Source: Symsagittifera roscoffensis
Taxonomy: Eukaryota > Xenacoelomorpha > Acoela > Convolutidae
Direction: 5' to 3'
Assembly (NCBI RefSeq): GCF_963678635.1
Contig: NC_087066.1
Coordinates: forward strand, 53,152,312 to 53,216,311
DNA length: 64,000 nucleotides
A program made the position numbers and the translations under genes. Positions within the stretch are counted from its first letter, which is position 1; the number at the start of each line of letters is the position of its first letter. The notes beneath the pieces were generated by a model. The model was not told the DNA's origin. It saw only the letters and a list, made by a program, of their open reading frames with translations, and did not search any database. This document shows positions 1 through 10,620 of the stretch, piece by piece.

Positions 1-100
1 GTTACTTTGTTGTAGCTAATTCTAAATTAAAACTATTAAAAAGAATATGGAATTAAGATGAATTAGTTGGTAAGTTAAAACATTAAAACAATGAGAGATC

Positions 101-121
101 ATTCTCTCCGCCGGAGAGAAT
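101..121. repeat. Perfect short hairpin
   Basis: A perfect inverted repeat: ATTCTCTCCG, one spacer base, CGGAGAGAAT. No neighbouring gene explains it. It may be the tip of a small inverted-repeat element, but I cannot define element ends around it. Confidence 0.7.
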
Positions 122-207
122 GGCCAATGAAGGTCATATCAGAGTGACCAGTTAATTAAACTAATGTGTTTTGCAGTAATTGCAAAACATGATGTAAATC
201 ACAACAC

Positions 208-571
208 AGTCCCATTTGTACCAAAATAAAAAATCAATCGCATTAGTACCAAAATTATTCAATTGGACTATTAAGCCGACTGAGACTATTAAGCCGACAA
301 CTTTAAGCTCTTGGTATAAGGTCGCCGGTGGATAACCGACTCTAATTTTCGTATAAAGTCCTACCCTCTGTTGGCAAGCTCGCAACACGTTGGCGCGACT
401 GCGGCGGTCACCATTTTGCTGTTTAGTTTTCTTCTGTTTGAACAGTAGAAAATTAATGTAATAATTCGTTGGCTCACAATTCGACCAATCAGAAAACGAG
501 TTGAATAATTTTGGTACAAATGGGACCGATTTTTCATTTTGGTACAAATGAACATTGATACAAACGGGACT
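208..571. mobile_element. MITE-like element with AGTCCC termini (copy 1)
   Basis: The segment starts AGTCCCATTTGTACCA and ends with the inverse of AGTCCCGTTTGTATCA, giving terminal inverted repeats of about 16 bp with two mismatches. The motif TTTGTACCAAAAT recurs inside both ends. A related copy lies at about 52,575-52,865 in the opposite orientation, inside intron 2 of the glycosyltransferase gene, sharing the central segment with GTGTTGCGAGCTTG. No transposase is encoded. Open frames across it are fortuitous. I could not identify a target-site duplication. Confidence 0.6.
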
Positions 572-1906
572 TCACCGTCTAGCCACAATAAAATCATACT
601 CTCAGCTTGTGCAATAACTTTTTCTGCATATGTATTTCATCAAGTAATTGGCAGTCGACAAAACGTCGGTGCTGTTCCACTTAACGATGGTTTCCTATAT
701 CAAGTACAAGCATAATGTAATTTAAAGTGGGTAAAGTTTCGTGGAATCAAGTGAGAAAAATTAAAAAACACTCAGGAAAAAAACAACATTTTAAAAAACT
801 GACTATTTATAAGTTATTGAGACATCGATAATGATGCGCGTTTCCAATAAATGCCATCAAGTATAAGCTCAATTCGAGAATCCGAAACACGCCGAATCAG
901 AGCAAGCAATGTGCCGCCGTTTGCGGAATCCCCAGCAATGTTTTAGCTAAACTTCTTGTTCCCGATTTTCCGTTGTGTATCAGAAGTCCAATTTATGCAG
1001 TGAAACCCCGTTCGACGGCGCATTGGCCGTTTTAATGCATCGGAGTATTATAGTTAACTCAATGATTCTGTTAAATTGAATATTTGCAGCATCCAAAACC
1101 AACATAGCCATAAATACTTGGACTACATTAGGTATGCAATTCACCTTGAATATCTAGTCTCGAGCGTCTGTTCCAATTTGAAATCATCAACCGAGCTACT
1201 ATGCGTAAAATGTATAAACCAAAAAGCTGAAACGATTTTGTAAGTATTAATTTTTACTAAAACGTCTCGGTTACCGTCAGCCAATTTTCCAAATTGTGGC
1301 ATAGAGTATTTCGTGTCTTTTCATGTATATCCCTTCAGAGAAGCATTAGGGCTCTTTATGCACATGAATGACCACCAGAACCGTTCATATGGAAATTGTT
1401 TGCTCCATAGTTGCAAGCTCTCGTGTCATAGGAATGGAGCGCTTTATCGCCAGCCGTATAAATCTTTCTCTGATTTGGTCTGAAAATAGAGAAATTTTAT
1501 TGTAGCAGAAAAAAACTTCTTTTGCCTTAAGACGTGATCTGATTGCCTCGGCTTTGTTATCCCATATGAAGATCAATTGAAAATTTATTCCACCAGTGGC
1601 TCCACCTATTGGTAGCTTATGATAATGTCCTTTCTACTCAAGTAAATGAGTGTGTTATGCTATACTCGGCAATAGAAAAAGGACGCTTGAGTTTCTTACC
1701 ACACTTTACTGCCTAGACGAGCTGTCTCGAAACGTACGCTCCTTAACTCCTGTCAGCGCTGATTCATCTGAATTTGATGTGATTAATCTCTATTACTTTT
1801 TTCTGGGCCACAATGACACTTGTTTTTCCCCATTTTCGTTTAAGAAAAAGTCTAATCACCAAAAAATTCTTAGAGATTGGAATTACTGCAACGCTAGTTC
1901 GACTTA
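572..1906. other. No gene seen
   Basis: AT-rich sequence with only short, unconvincing open frames. I see no RNA gene or recognisable repeat in it. Confidence 0.5.
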
Positions 1907-2830
1907 TTGTTCCGACTTTCGATACGAAAGTAACGGAATATTTGTGCTCGGGGCGGGTTTTTTTCTTCAGACAAATTTCGAATTTTTAACTAGCCATTTT
2001 TGACGGAATTTTTTTTTATATCATTCAAAAAGTATTGTTGTCCTGAGCTTAAATTTGTGAGAATATTTTACCTGTGATCATTTTTCGTAAAGTTATGAGG
2101 GTTTAAAGAATGCCATTTTGGCCATTTTGGTCAATTTGGGACAATTAACACGCGATATAATTCGCGCTATTAACACGTAAACGGAAATTTAACCCGTCTT
2201 AGAAATCGTTCCAAATTGATGGAACGAAGCTTGTTTGCCATAATTGATTTGTTACAAGGAACGAAATCTATCCTTTTGTACTTTGTATGGCGTATGGGGG
2301 ATGATTTTCATTAAAAAATTTCAAAATTTAGAAAAAAAAATTTCATTTTATTTTAATTCATTTTTTTTGTTATTACTGCTCCATAAACCTTAAAAGGCAG
2401 TCGGAACATTCAGGGTTTTGCCCTGATACGAGCAGTTTTGTTGATTAAAAAGAATACGTGCTGAATTTGAGCCAAAATGCAAAACAGCTCTCCGGACTGG
2501 ACGCCTATCTTAAACAAGACTGCTCGTATCAGGGCGAAGCCCTGAATAATCCGACTGCCTTTTAAGGTCTATGGAGCAGCAAAAACATGAAAAATTAAAT
2601 GTAATAACGTAAAGCTAAAATAAAAACTGAAAATTTTTGTGAAAATTATCCCCTCACACGCCATATAAAATACAAAGCGATAGATTTTGCTCCTATTGAC
2701 AAATCAATTATCGCAAATAAGCTTCCTTGAACCAATTTGGAACGATTTCTAAGACAGAATAAATCTCCGCTTACGCGTTAATAGCGCGAAATATATCGCG
2801 CGTTAATTGTCTCAAATTGGCCAAAAGCTT
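1907..2830. repeat. Foldback element, TTGTTCCGAC family, copy a
   Basis: The left arm begins TTGTTCCGACTTTCGATACG and runs to the module at about 2,380-2,440 (CTCCATAAACC, GGCAGTCGGAACATTCAGGG, then CCCTGATACGAGCAG). After a spacer of about 75 bp the same sequence returns in reverse complement from about 2,516, so the two arms can pair over several hundred bases. The right arm breaks off at about 2,830. There is no coding capacity. The outermost bases contain their own small hairpin (ACTTTCG ATA CGAAAGT). Confidence 0.75.
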
Positions 2831-2935
2831 ATTTGCGATAATTGATTTGTCAATAGGAGCAAAATCTATCGCTTTGACGGCAAATTATTCTACTTTAGAG
2901 CTGTTTTTAGTCCTAACGAAACTGACGGCAAATTA

Positions 2936-3474
2936 TTGTTCCGACTTTCGAAGAAAACGGAATAATTATGCTCGGTGCGGTTTTTTTATTCAGTCAATTT
3001 TCGCCGATCGAAATAATAGTTTTCGACAAAATTTTGTTATACCACATTAAAGATATCGACATCCTGAGTTTAAATTCAAAAAGGTATTTTACCTCCGATT
3101 AATATTTTTTAAAGTTTTGGGTGTTTGAAAATTGCCGAATTGGCCTTGTTCTGGACTAAATCATCCCCCACACGCCACATAAAGTGAAAAGGATAGATTT
3201 CGCTCATTGTAACAAATCAATAACAAATCAATTATTGCAAATCAGGCTCTTTCAACCACCAACTTGGAACGTTTTGGCAATCTTTAAACCCCCTACAAAA
3301 AATGGTCACAGGTGAAAAATCTTTGCAAATTTAAGCTCAAGACATTAATACCTTTTAATGATATAAAAAATTCCGTCAAAAATGGCTAATTAAAAAGTCG
3401 AACTTTGTCTGAAGAAAAAAAAACCCACCCCGAGCACAAATATTCCGTTACTTTCGTATCGAAAGTCGGAACAA
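2936..3474. repeat. Foldback element, TTGTTCCGAC family, copy b (internally deleted)
   Basis: Starts with a diverged left end (TTGTTCCGACTTTCG) at 2,936. It passes into right-arm sequence at about 3,160 and ends CGAAAGTCGGAACAA at 3,474. The central module with the CCCTGATACGAGCAG core is missing, so this is a shortened copy. It lies directly after copy a, suggesting nested or tandem insertion. Confidence 0.7.
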
Positions 3475-3711
3475 TAATTGAGGCGTGAAAAATGTGCCAC
3501 TAATGAATATGGCTTGTTTTGCCCCTCTTAATATTATTGACAAATTTTTCCCTTCACACATTTCGCAAAATAGAAAACGCCAGCGTTGATTCCACAACCA
3601 TGACCTAGAATTTCTGGAACATGAAAACTCTTTTTATCTCCCCCTCCGGCTTTCACATTTTCTCTTCTTTCAGTTGTTTTACGTGTTATTATGATTGATT
3701 GCGTGATGCTA

Positions 3712-4215
3712 TGGTTCCGATTTTCGATACGAAAGTAAAGGAATATTTGTGCTCGGGTGGCTTTTTTTTTCTTCAGACAAATTTCGACTTTTAAACTAGC
3801 CATTTTAGACGGAATTTTTCTATATCATTCAAAAGCCATTGTTGTCCTGAGCTTAAATTTGAATCAATATTTCACCTGTGATCATTTTTTGTAAGGTTAT
3901 GGGGGGTTATGTATTGCCATTTCGACCAATTTGAGACAATTTACGCGCGATATGTTTCGCGCTATTAACGCGTAAGCGGAGATTTAATCCGTTTTAGAAA
4001 CGTTCCAAATTGTTTGAAGGAAGCTTATTTGCCATAATTTATTTTTGAATAGAAGCAAAATCGATCAATTTGTATTTTATATAGCGTGTGGGGGATGTAT
4101 TTTGCAATAATCTTAAGTTAAAGAAAATATATATATTTTTACACTGAATTTTTCATGCTATTACTGCTCCATTTACCTAAAAGGCAGTCGGAACATTCAG
4201 AGCTTCGCCGTGAAG
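3712..4215. repeat. Foldback family, copy c (left arm only)
   Basis: A single left arm with the same order of motifs as copy a: GGTTCCGATTTTCGATACG end, the AAATATTTGTGCTCGGG-type block, a GCGATATGTTTCGCGC-like block, then CTCCATTTACC and GGCAGTCGGAACATTCAG at the inner end. The right arm is absent. Confidence 0.7.
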
Positions 4216-4771
4216 TTTCGGCTCTCTTCCAGTTTTCCCCCTTTCAAATTCAATTTTGAAAAGCTTATTTAACGTTGTAATAATGCAATGAAATTTGGCG
4301 TGGTGAACAAATCGACAACTCAGAACAGATTTGTTTTTCATACATTACAGCGTAACATCACGCATTTAGCCGTAATAACACGTAAAACAAACATAAAACT
4401 CGGTAATTTGAAAGGGGGAAACTGGAAAAGAGCCCAAGTTTCATTGCATTATGACAATGCTGAAGTAGTTTTTAAAAATTGAAATGGAAAGTTGAAAAGG
4501 CAGTTGAAAAGAGCCCATCAATTGACTGGTCCACGTTGAAGTTCCTCATAATACAAAGATCAGAAAAATGACGTTAAATTTTTTTTCATTACCAAGGTGA
4601 AGAGAGAAATGGTAGCTGTTATGGAAAATGTCTCAATAACTTTGAAAACAATTACCATAACACAAAGTTGACAATCAATTGTTATATGTAAAGATTTTGA
4701 ATTAATGAAATTTAAGAATTGAGTATTTCACAAAACAGGGGAGGCAAAATAGCGTACAGTTCGATACATAT

Positions 4772-4777
4772 TTTAAT
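4772..4777 (-). promoter_or_regulatory. Possible poly(A) signal of the ropporin-like gene
   Basis: ATTAAA on the minus strand, 34 nt past the TAG stop at 4,811. This is the common variant of AATAAA at a typical distance. No canonical AATAAA is seen nearby. Confidence 0.35.
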
Positions 4778-4810
4778 TCTAGAACTCATAATTCCAAAAA
4801 TTGATTTTGT

Positions 4811-5467
4811 CTAGCCGTCCAGTTTCGGACACTCTTCATTTATGAAGTTCCTCGGATGAACCATTCCGTCTTGTTTGTCCACGTGGTACTGAAGGTACTC
4901 AAAAACAGCGTCAATTTGAGACTGAGTAATGTTTCCATCCACCCGAGCCAGATATTGGTACAGTTCCTGGAAAACCTCGAAACTCATTCTAGCCGCACCG
5001 CCTTCGGGATCGTGAGTTAAGATTTCGCAAATGACACGCATTGTCTGTGTTAGGTTCCCGGCGAGACTCGAACACGCGAGCGATAGAAACTTAAGCCATT
5101 CGATGTTGTCATCAAAGGATCCGACTCTCAGCAGTTCCTCGAGTCGTTCTGTCGGTAGACAAAGTCCTTGCCACTTTTCGAACAGCTCATTGTAGGTAAG
5201 CTCGTGCTTCGTGCCGAGTTGTCGGTGCAAAACACTGACAAGTCCAGGTGTCAAACCAGTGTCGGTTTTTTGAGTTGCGACCGGAGTTTCGAGGCGTTCT
5301 TTGACAGGAAGAGTCTCGCCGTTGGCAAGTGCGCGGAAGTAGTTTGCAGACCATTTCAATACATCGGGAGGCTGAGTTCTGATGGCAGCTTTGGTGAACT
5401 GTTTCATAATGTCAGGTAATTCGGGGGGAATTTTGATCTGTTGCGAACAATACATAGGCTCCTCCAT
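4811..5467 (-). CDS. ROPN1L: Ropporin-1-like protein (ROPN1L/ROPN1 family), single exon
   Basis: 218 codons, uninterrupted. Residues 12-47 form an RIIa-type dimerisation/docking domain (start IPPELPDIMKQFTKAAIRTQ, then PPDVLKW and NYF). In known family members this helix-bundle binds A-kinase anchoring proteins and radial-spoke proteins in the sperm flagellum and motile cilia. Further family landmarks follow in order: LPVKERLE, ATQKTDTGLT, EKWQGLCLP, SLACSSLAGNL, CEILTHDPEGG and YQYLARVDG. Length is close to that of vertebrate ROPN1L. The start is the first ATG, a few residues before the conserved core, as in the family. The mammalian gene has introns and this copy has none, so it may be a retrocopy or this lineage may have lost them; with no frame damage it looks functional. 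Its nearest neighbours are repeats, with no operon-like context. The other candidate is ROPN1; the sequence reads closer to ROPN1L. Confidence 0.93.
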   Translation of the reverse strand: MEEPMYCSQQIKIPPELPDIMKQFTKAAIRTQPPDVLKWSANYFRALANGETLPVKERLETPVATQKTDTGLTPGLVSVLHRQLGTKHELTYNELFEKWQGLCLPTERLEELLRVGSFDDNIEWLKFLSLACSSLAGNLTQTMRVICEILTHDPEGGAARMSFEVFQELYQYLARVDGNITQSQIDAVFEYLQYHVDKQDGMVHPRNFINEECPKLDG

Positions 5468-6441
5468 GATTATAAATCCTCAGTTTGGAACTACACAAGA
5501 AAATTAATATATTTTTTTCCAACTTGATTTTAACTTGATTTGTTTTTAATGTCAATTTGAAAGGTTTTCAATGGACAAATATATAAAATACAACTACAAT
5601 TACATAAACTGTTTGATTTAAAACGTATATTCAGAGCAGGTGTTTTTATTGCTTGTATATTGCGTGCGTTTAAGTTTGTTTTTAAACCGCACGTGCAAAA
5701 TCTAATGAGATATGTACATTTGAATGCTGGTTTCCAAATCACAGAATCAGAATGAACGTAATCAAAAAAGCTTTTTTATCCATAGTCTGGCTTATTTATA
5801 AAGTAGAAGTCTGGCTTATTTATAAAATCTCATCCCTTTCTAGATGGGTTGGGGTTCCGGCAGAGTATTTTTGGTTACACCCCCTAAATGGATAAATTTC
5901 TCAGCTCAGATTTTGAAAGCCAGAAAAAGAAGCAAATGCATTTTTAGTGACGCTGTTTTTTCGCATTTTTATGGCATAATGATTAGCTTCATGAAATTAA
6001 ATATAAGTCTGTACAGAATAGTCTAAATTTTTAAAGCAATTTAGATTGTTGACACTGAAAATTAGCTGCCCCACGCTCCTGTGGATTTTTATGAGGAAAG
6101 TTTGCTATAACGTGGTCAAAAATGCAATAAAACATCTAATCGTAAAAAAGGCTACTTTCTCCCCGAAAAAAAAAGAAAAAGGAGCCACCAAAAAATTACC
6201 AGCGTATTTTATATGAAAGTCATATATCACTTTTGGATTTACACTTGCGTGTGGGGAAATCAAATCAATAATTTTTTAATCCATTTTCTTATCCTACATT
6301 TCATTGAACCTCATTTTTTAAACCTCTATATGGCGTGACAAGGATAAATTATAAAATAAATTAAAGAAATCAGTTTTTTTTTTAAATTTCGTTTTGCGCA
6401 ATTTAAAATCAAAAACCATTCAAGGCTGTCATAACTACCGC
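5468..6441. other. Upstream region of the ropporin-like gene; no gene seen
   Basis: AT-rich. A 19-bp direct repeat (AGTCTGGCTTATTTATAAA) occurs at 5,784 and 5,808, about 320 bp upstream of the ropporin start on its 5' side. It includes TATTTATAA-like sequence that could serve as a TATA-type element, but nothing ties it to the gene. Confidence 0.35.
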
Positions 6442-6745
6442 TACGTATGATTACTTTAAAAATCCGAACAGATTGGTAAGCTAACTATATGTAATTAGAC
6501 AAGAATGAAAAGATAACTGTATTCAAACGTTCTGAGAGTCTTTGCTCTCCGATACGGTGTGTCCAAACCAGTCTAGGTTAATTGACTGACAGCGAAAATA
6601 CATTTAAGTATATATAGAATTACATAATCAGTTTATGCCAATGCGGTCGGATGACATTCCCATCTCTTTAAATAGTTGAGTTTTTGAGTCCCATTAGGAC
6701 TGCAAATGAGTTTGATGTGTCCCGATGGGACTATTCTGAAAGGAT
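6442..6745 (-). repeat. 3' LTR of the decayed Gypsy element
   Basis: Its outer 150 bp match 13,525-13,680 in the same orientation. The inner edge is placed at about 6,745 because a long CT tract (a polypurine tract on the coding strand) follows at once. Exact TG/CA ends are uncertain; TG at 6,448 is a candidate. Confidence 0.6.
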
Positions 6746-6747
6746 TT

Positions 6748-6786
6748 TAATTCTGTTCTCTCTCTCTCTCTGTCTCTCTCTCTGCT
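6748..6786 (-). other. Polypurine tract
   Basis: A CT-dinucleotide run on the plus strand (GA-rich on the element's strand) immediately inside the 3' LTR. This is where plus-strand DNA priming is expected for an LTR element. Confidence 0.5.
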
Positions 6787-7104
6787 GTTAGTGTATCATC
6801 CCTTTCCAAATTCTGCTGCTTCTCTTTTCATGTTGTGTCATCCTCTTCCTGTTGTCTTCCGTTGTGTTTAAGTCTTCATGACTTTTGTCCTCGTGCTCTC
6901 TCTTGTTCTTGTTGTTGTCTCCTCCTGCGTTATACTGTGGCTTTTATCTCCTCGGGCGTCCTGTTGGTGATACTACATCAGCCACGTTGATGTTCTGGCT
7001 CTGTTTTTCGTTATAAATGTTTCTAAAAGTTTTATGCAGGCGGTGCATTCTGGTGAATCTTCGTTAAATTCCTATTACGCTTTTTAATAGGAGTTATTTC
7101 CGTA

Positions 7105-7616
7105 TTACGCAGGTTGTTGTTTTTCTGTTGAGGCTATCAAAAACTTTTTTGGAGTATCTATGCCGTTGATTGGAATTGGGTTTTTTTGTGCTTTCGCTAG
7201 TGTTGATTGTCTAGTCCGTGTGGCTTTTTGTGTTTGTTCACCGATTGCCTGAGGGGCTGTCTTTTTGATATCGATACAATTTTGGGATGGCGCCGTGTTC
7301 TCTGATGTCGCTGATGACCAGTCGTTGCTTGATGTTGATGATGTTTCCTCAGTGCTTTTCTTTTCTGCTTGTTTGATGTTGCCGTCTGTTTTCAATGCCA
7401 TGCCACTCTTTTGCCTGTGTTTTGGCTTTCCGCCCGTTCTCTTTCCGATCCGTGCAAGTTTTGCCTTCTTCTTTTTTTGATGATTCCGTTTTGGAATCCT
7501 CTCGTGTTTGTAATTCCTTGCGGGTTAGTTTGCGTGGGAATCCCGTCTTCTTGTCCTGCGTAAACGTCGGGCGCTGAGGTGCGTTGGGTCGCTCTATGTC
7601 TGAAAAGCGTAAACAT
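7105..7616 (-). pseudogene. C-terminal pol/integrase tail of the decayed Gypsy element
   Basis: Two minus-strand frames (7,392-7,616 and 7,105-7,401) that overlap by a few bases. They encode a charged, low-complexity Ser/Thr/Lys/Gln-rich protein with basic patches (KKRRRQ). Position between the integrase core and the polypurine tract fits the disordered tail of a Gypsy Pol. The frame change between the two parts indicates decay. Confidence 0.45.
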
Positions 7617-8231
7617 GACCCGATCGTTTTGAGGTATTGTAAGCTACATAGTCACTTAGGCAAGAGCGTCTACATGGTCGGTAAATTTTTGGGTCGGGGA
7701 CAAAATGGAATTCACTGTTTCTCAATAGTCTAGGTTGTTTACCTAGTGTCTGGACCCAAGCCCTGTTTTGGAGTGCACAATAGTATGTTTCCGTCTATTG
7801 TTTCTTATTTCTAGTTTTACGTTTTTCTGGTTTTTTGTTAGTGCGTCAATTTTTTCTGGGTCGTTCACTTTTGTGGGGATTATCATCGTTTTTTAGCTAT
7901 TTGCTGGATCGATTTTTTCAAGTTTTATGTCCACCTGTGTTTTTTTTTGCGATCCTTTATATCTTAAGTTAAGAGCTTCCCTTTTTTAGCTAGTGAATGT
8001 CTGGTTCTCACACATCTTTTGTGTGGTCGGCTTTTCTGTTGTTGTAAGCTCGGCTTTCCTTTCTCATTTTGGGTCTGGTAATTGCTTCATTAGTCTTTTT
8101 TCATTTCCACTTCGTTCATTGACCAGCATTGTAAATTGTGCATTATATTTGGCGGGAGTGGGGGGTGCATCAAGTTTTTCTGATTTATACACGCGTGTTT
8201 TGCGTTTTACCAGTTAATTCTGTTTGTTGAA

Positions 8232-8890
8232 CTAATTGTTGCTCTTTGATTTTAGTATGATTGCTTTTCGTCTCAGATGGGCACTACATGGGAAATTTTT
8301 TGTCACTCCGTTTGGAGTTATTCTCAGTGTTTTTATGAATTCAGCGACATCTGATGCGAGTTTAAATGGGGAATTGTTACCATCTATTTGCATCACTCCT
8401 AGCCTAGGTTTTAATGTTTGTATCAAGCGTTCGACTACCACTATAGTTCTGTGATCGTCTAACGGAGCGAATGAAAATTTTTATTTTTTTTTTGTTTGAT
8501 TTGCATAAATTTGGAACTTTTCGTCTCTAAAAATTTGGACTTGTACGCATCTTATTTTTTAAGACCCCATGCTTTATACGCTGATTTTTTGTAACAATCT
8601 TTGCCGTTCGGAATATCGGCCATTTGTCCACGGTAACTAAAATGAACGCGTCCTTTTTTAATTTTTCTGGTGAAGGCCGTTGAATTCTAATTGGACCTCT
8701 TCATTTGTTTCGAGTACGGATCCCAATTGGAATAATTTTGTTTTTGCGAATGCCGGTTTTAAGATATTTTTTTTGTTTTGTGCAGTGTCGACAGCTCTGT
8801 TCTATTTGTACTTTGATTCGACGGATGTTTGGAAATAGTATATTTTCACAAAGATCTAACATTGCGGCAGCTCCGGGATGTGTCAAATGA
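8232..8890 (-). pseudogene. Integrase of the decayed Gypsy element
   Basis: 8,701-8,890 encodes an HHCC zinc-binding region: HPG is preceded by a Thr and followed by the pair C-R-H-C (SCRHCTKQKKYLKTG). About 8,600-8,650 reads ILVTVDKW, which holds the first catalytic Asp of the DDE core. 8,232-8,441 encodes the end of the core: VVERLIQTLKPRLGVM carries the catalytic Glu, then FKLASDVAEFIKTLRITPNG. Frames shift between the pieces and the second catalytic Asp region is not recognisable, so the gene is dead. Confidence 0.75.
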
Positions 8891-8945
8891 AGGCTATCTA
8901 GTATAGTCTGTCGTAATTGTTGTGTTATTATGATCCGTTCCTCTA

Positions 8946-9233
8946 TTAGGATGCAATCAATTTTGACATGGAGGCGGTTTCTGATGTGGTATCAATAGTC
9001 TCCATGGACGCCTCCAAGTCTCTTTTTCGTGAAAAATTCACAATCTGCTTTATGTTGCGGCCTTTGCGGCTGGCTGCTGCTATGAAGCTGATCCTCATCA
9101 CTTTGCTTAGGTTTGTCGTATACATGGGCGTGTCTTCCTCCGCCTGCGTTCCTTTTCCCTGGTCCATTTTGGCCACCACGCTTGCCATTTTCATTTCATG
9201 GCTGGCTTCTAGATGTTGTGTGTGGCTCGTCAT
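8946..9233 (-). pseudogene. Linker between RNase H and integrase (decayed Gypsy element)
   Basis: A minus-strand frame of 95 codons, charged, containing EMKMASVVAKMDQGKG and EEDTPMYTTNL. It lies just upstream of the HHCC region and probably belongs to the RNase H-integrase tether. I do not recognise a domain. The stretch 9,234-10,150 continues the same decayed region without a clear frame. Confidence 0.4.
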
Positions 9234-10149
9234 CGTCAGCGGTGCCTCATTTGGGGTCTTTTCCTCTATGTAGTGTTGTGTCTAGTCGACTCTCCTTACA
9301 CAGTACTCCTACTGTTCGTTGCCCTGAACCGTCATCCCTAATAGCGATTGTACGTCATGTTGGCTTTTCTTGTTTTCGATTGCTTGGGTCTACGACCCTG
9401 TGTACCCTTTTTTTGTCCGTGTCGTTGTTGATAGTTGTTTCCTCCGGTTTTTAATAATTTCGGACGACATGCCCAGGTGGGTTTTTTTTTAGTAGTGTTC
9501 TCTCCTCATCCTTTTTATCGTCCTTTGAGCTGGATGGACTATCCGAGGAGACGAAACTGGGGAAAACTTGGATTTTTGCGTTTTATTATAATGTCTCGTG
9601 CGTCTTGAAATTTTTTGTTGAGAACTTGTTGTTATTGTGTGTGAGGACGAAGTCCAGCGTTCATATAGTGCTGTGGTTGTTCTGGGATACCATTTCGGAT
9701 CAAATAGACTTTCTTTTCTGCTCTAGTCTTCTCTCCAAATTATTGCTGTCTTTCTCCTGCGTTGTGTTTAGCTGTTTAAGGTTGTTTTATGTTTCTTCAG
9801 CCCCTTGTCCTTACGCTGTCTATTATTAATCCGCCCTAGAATCCTTAGTTGTTCTTGCCGCTTCTCATTGTATTTTCCTCCGCAGTCTCAAAGAAATTGG
9901 AAGATTTTGGTTTTGTTTTTGCAATCAGCCAATTTTTATGTGTGCGTTTAGTCAAGTGATTCTTTTTGTTAAGTTTTGATTGACCACTTTCGATTTCTTC
10001 GGAACTTTTGAAATGAAATTGAGATTTCGATTGTGGTTTTATTTTTCTTTTAATACCGCGCGCTTTTTGATCAGTCGATTCGGTGTACGGTTCTGATTGG
10101 CTAGCTTATTAAGAATGAGGTTTTCAATCATTTCAAAATTGGAAATAAA

Positions 10150-10620
10150 TGAGTGAATTGACACCAAAACAAAAAAAAATTAGTGATGATACTGGATTTC
10201 TCTACATATAGTCTATTGGTCCCATTTTTCCCCGCCAAGTGTTATATGTTGAAGTTAAAAGGAATCATTCTATCAATCCATCTAGTGAGCCTGCTTAGGC
10301 TAGTCTTTGGTTGTGTGCGGGTGTTTTATGAACTGTTCAAAGCTCGGTGCTCTGTGATGACGATAAAAAATTTCTTGTGCAAAAAAAACTAAAATGAGTT
10401 AATTGACGCCGCAAAAAATTCTTCATGGATTTCTGTTCATAGTCTTCTTGTCCCATTTTTTTCCCGCCAATTGTTTTATGTAGAAATTAAAAGGAGTTTA
10501 TATATCAACCCTTTTAGTGAGCCTGCTTTGGCTAAACTTTGATCGTTCGCTGGCGCTTAATGCACTGATTAAAGTTTAGTGGTCTGTGATAAAGGTAAAA
10601 TTTTTACCGTGTGAGTTAAA
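10150..10620 (-). repeat. Tandem duplication inside the RNase H region
   Basis: Two direct copies, about 237 bp apart, share TGGATTTCT, TCCCATTTTT(T)CCCCGCCAA, TTAAAAGGA and GTGAGCCTGCTT. On the minus strand both encode a Gly-Lys-Met-Gly type motif (GGKKMGQEDYE in the right copy), which resembles the end of a Gypsy RNase H (GAKMGxxDYxSR). The duplication happened within the element after or during its decay. Confidence 0.6.

Noticed and set aside
161-597. Open frames of 128 and 78 codons on the minus strand
   Set aside because: They run through a MITE-like repeat that recurs at 52,575, have no domain, and differ in frame from the related copy.
7265-9454. Plus-strand open frames over the decayed Gypsy pol
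   Set aside because: Hydrophobic Cys/Phe/Ser-rich readings that mirror the minus-strand coding sequence; no motif.
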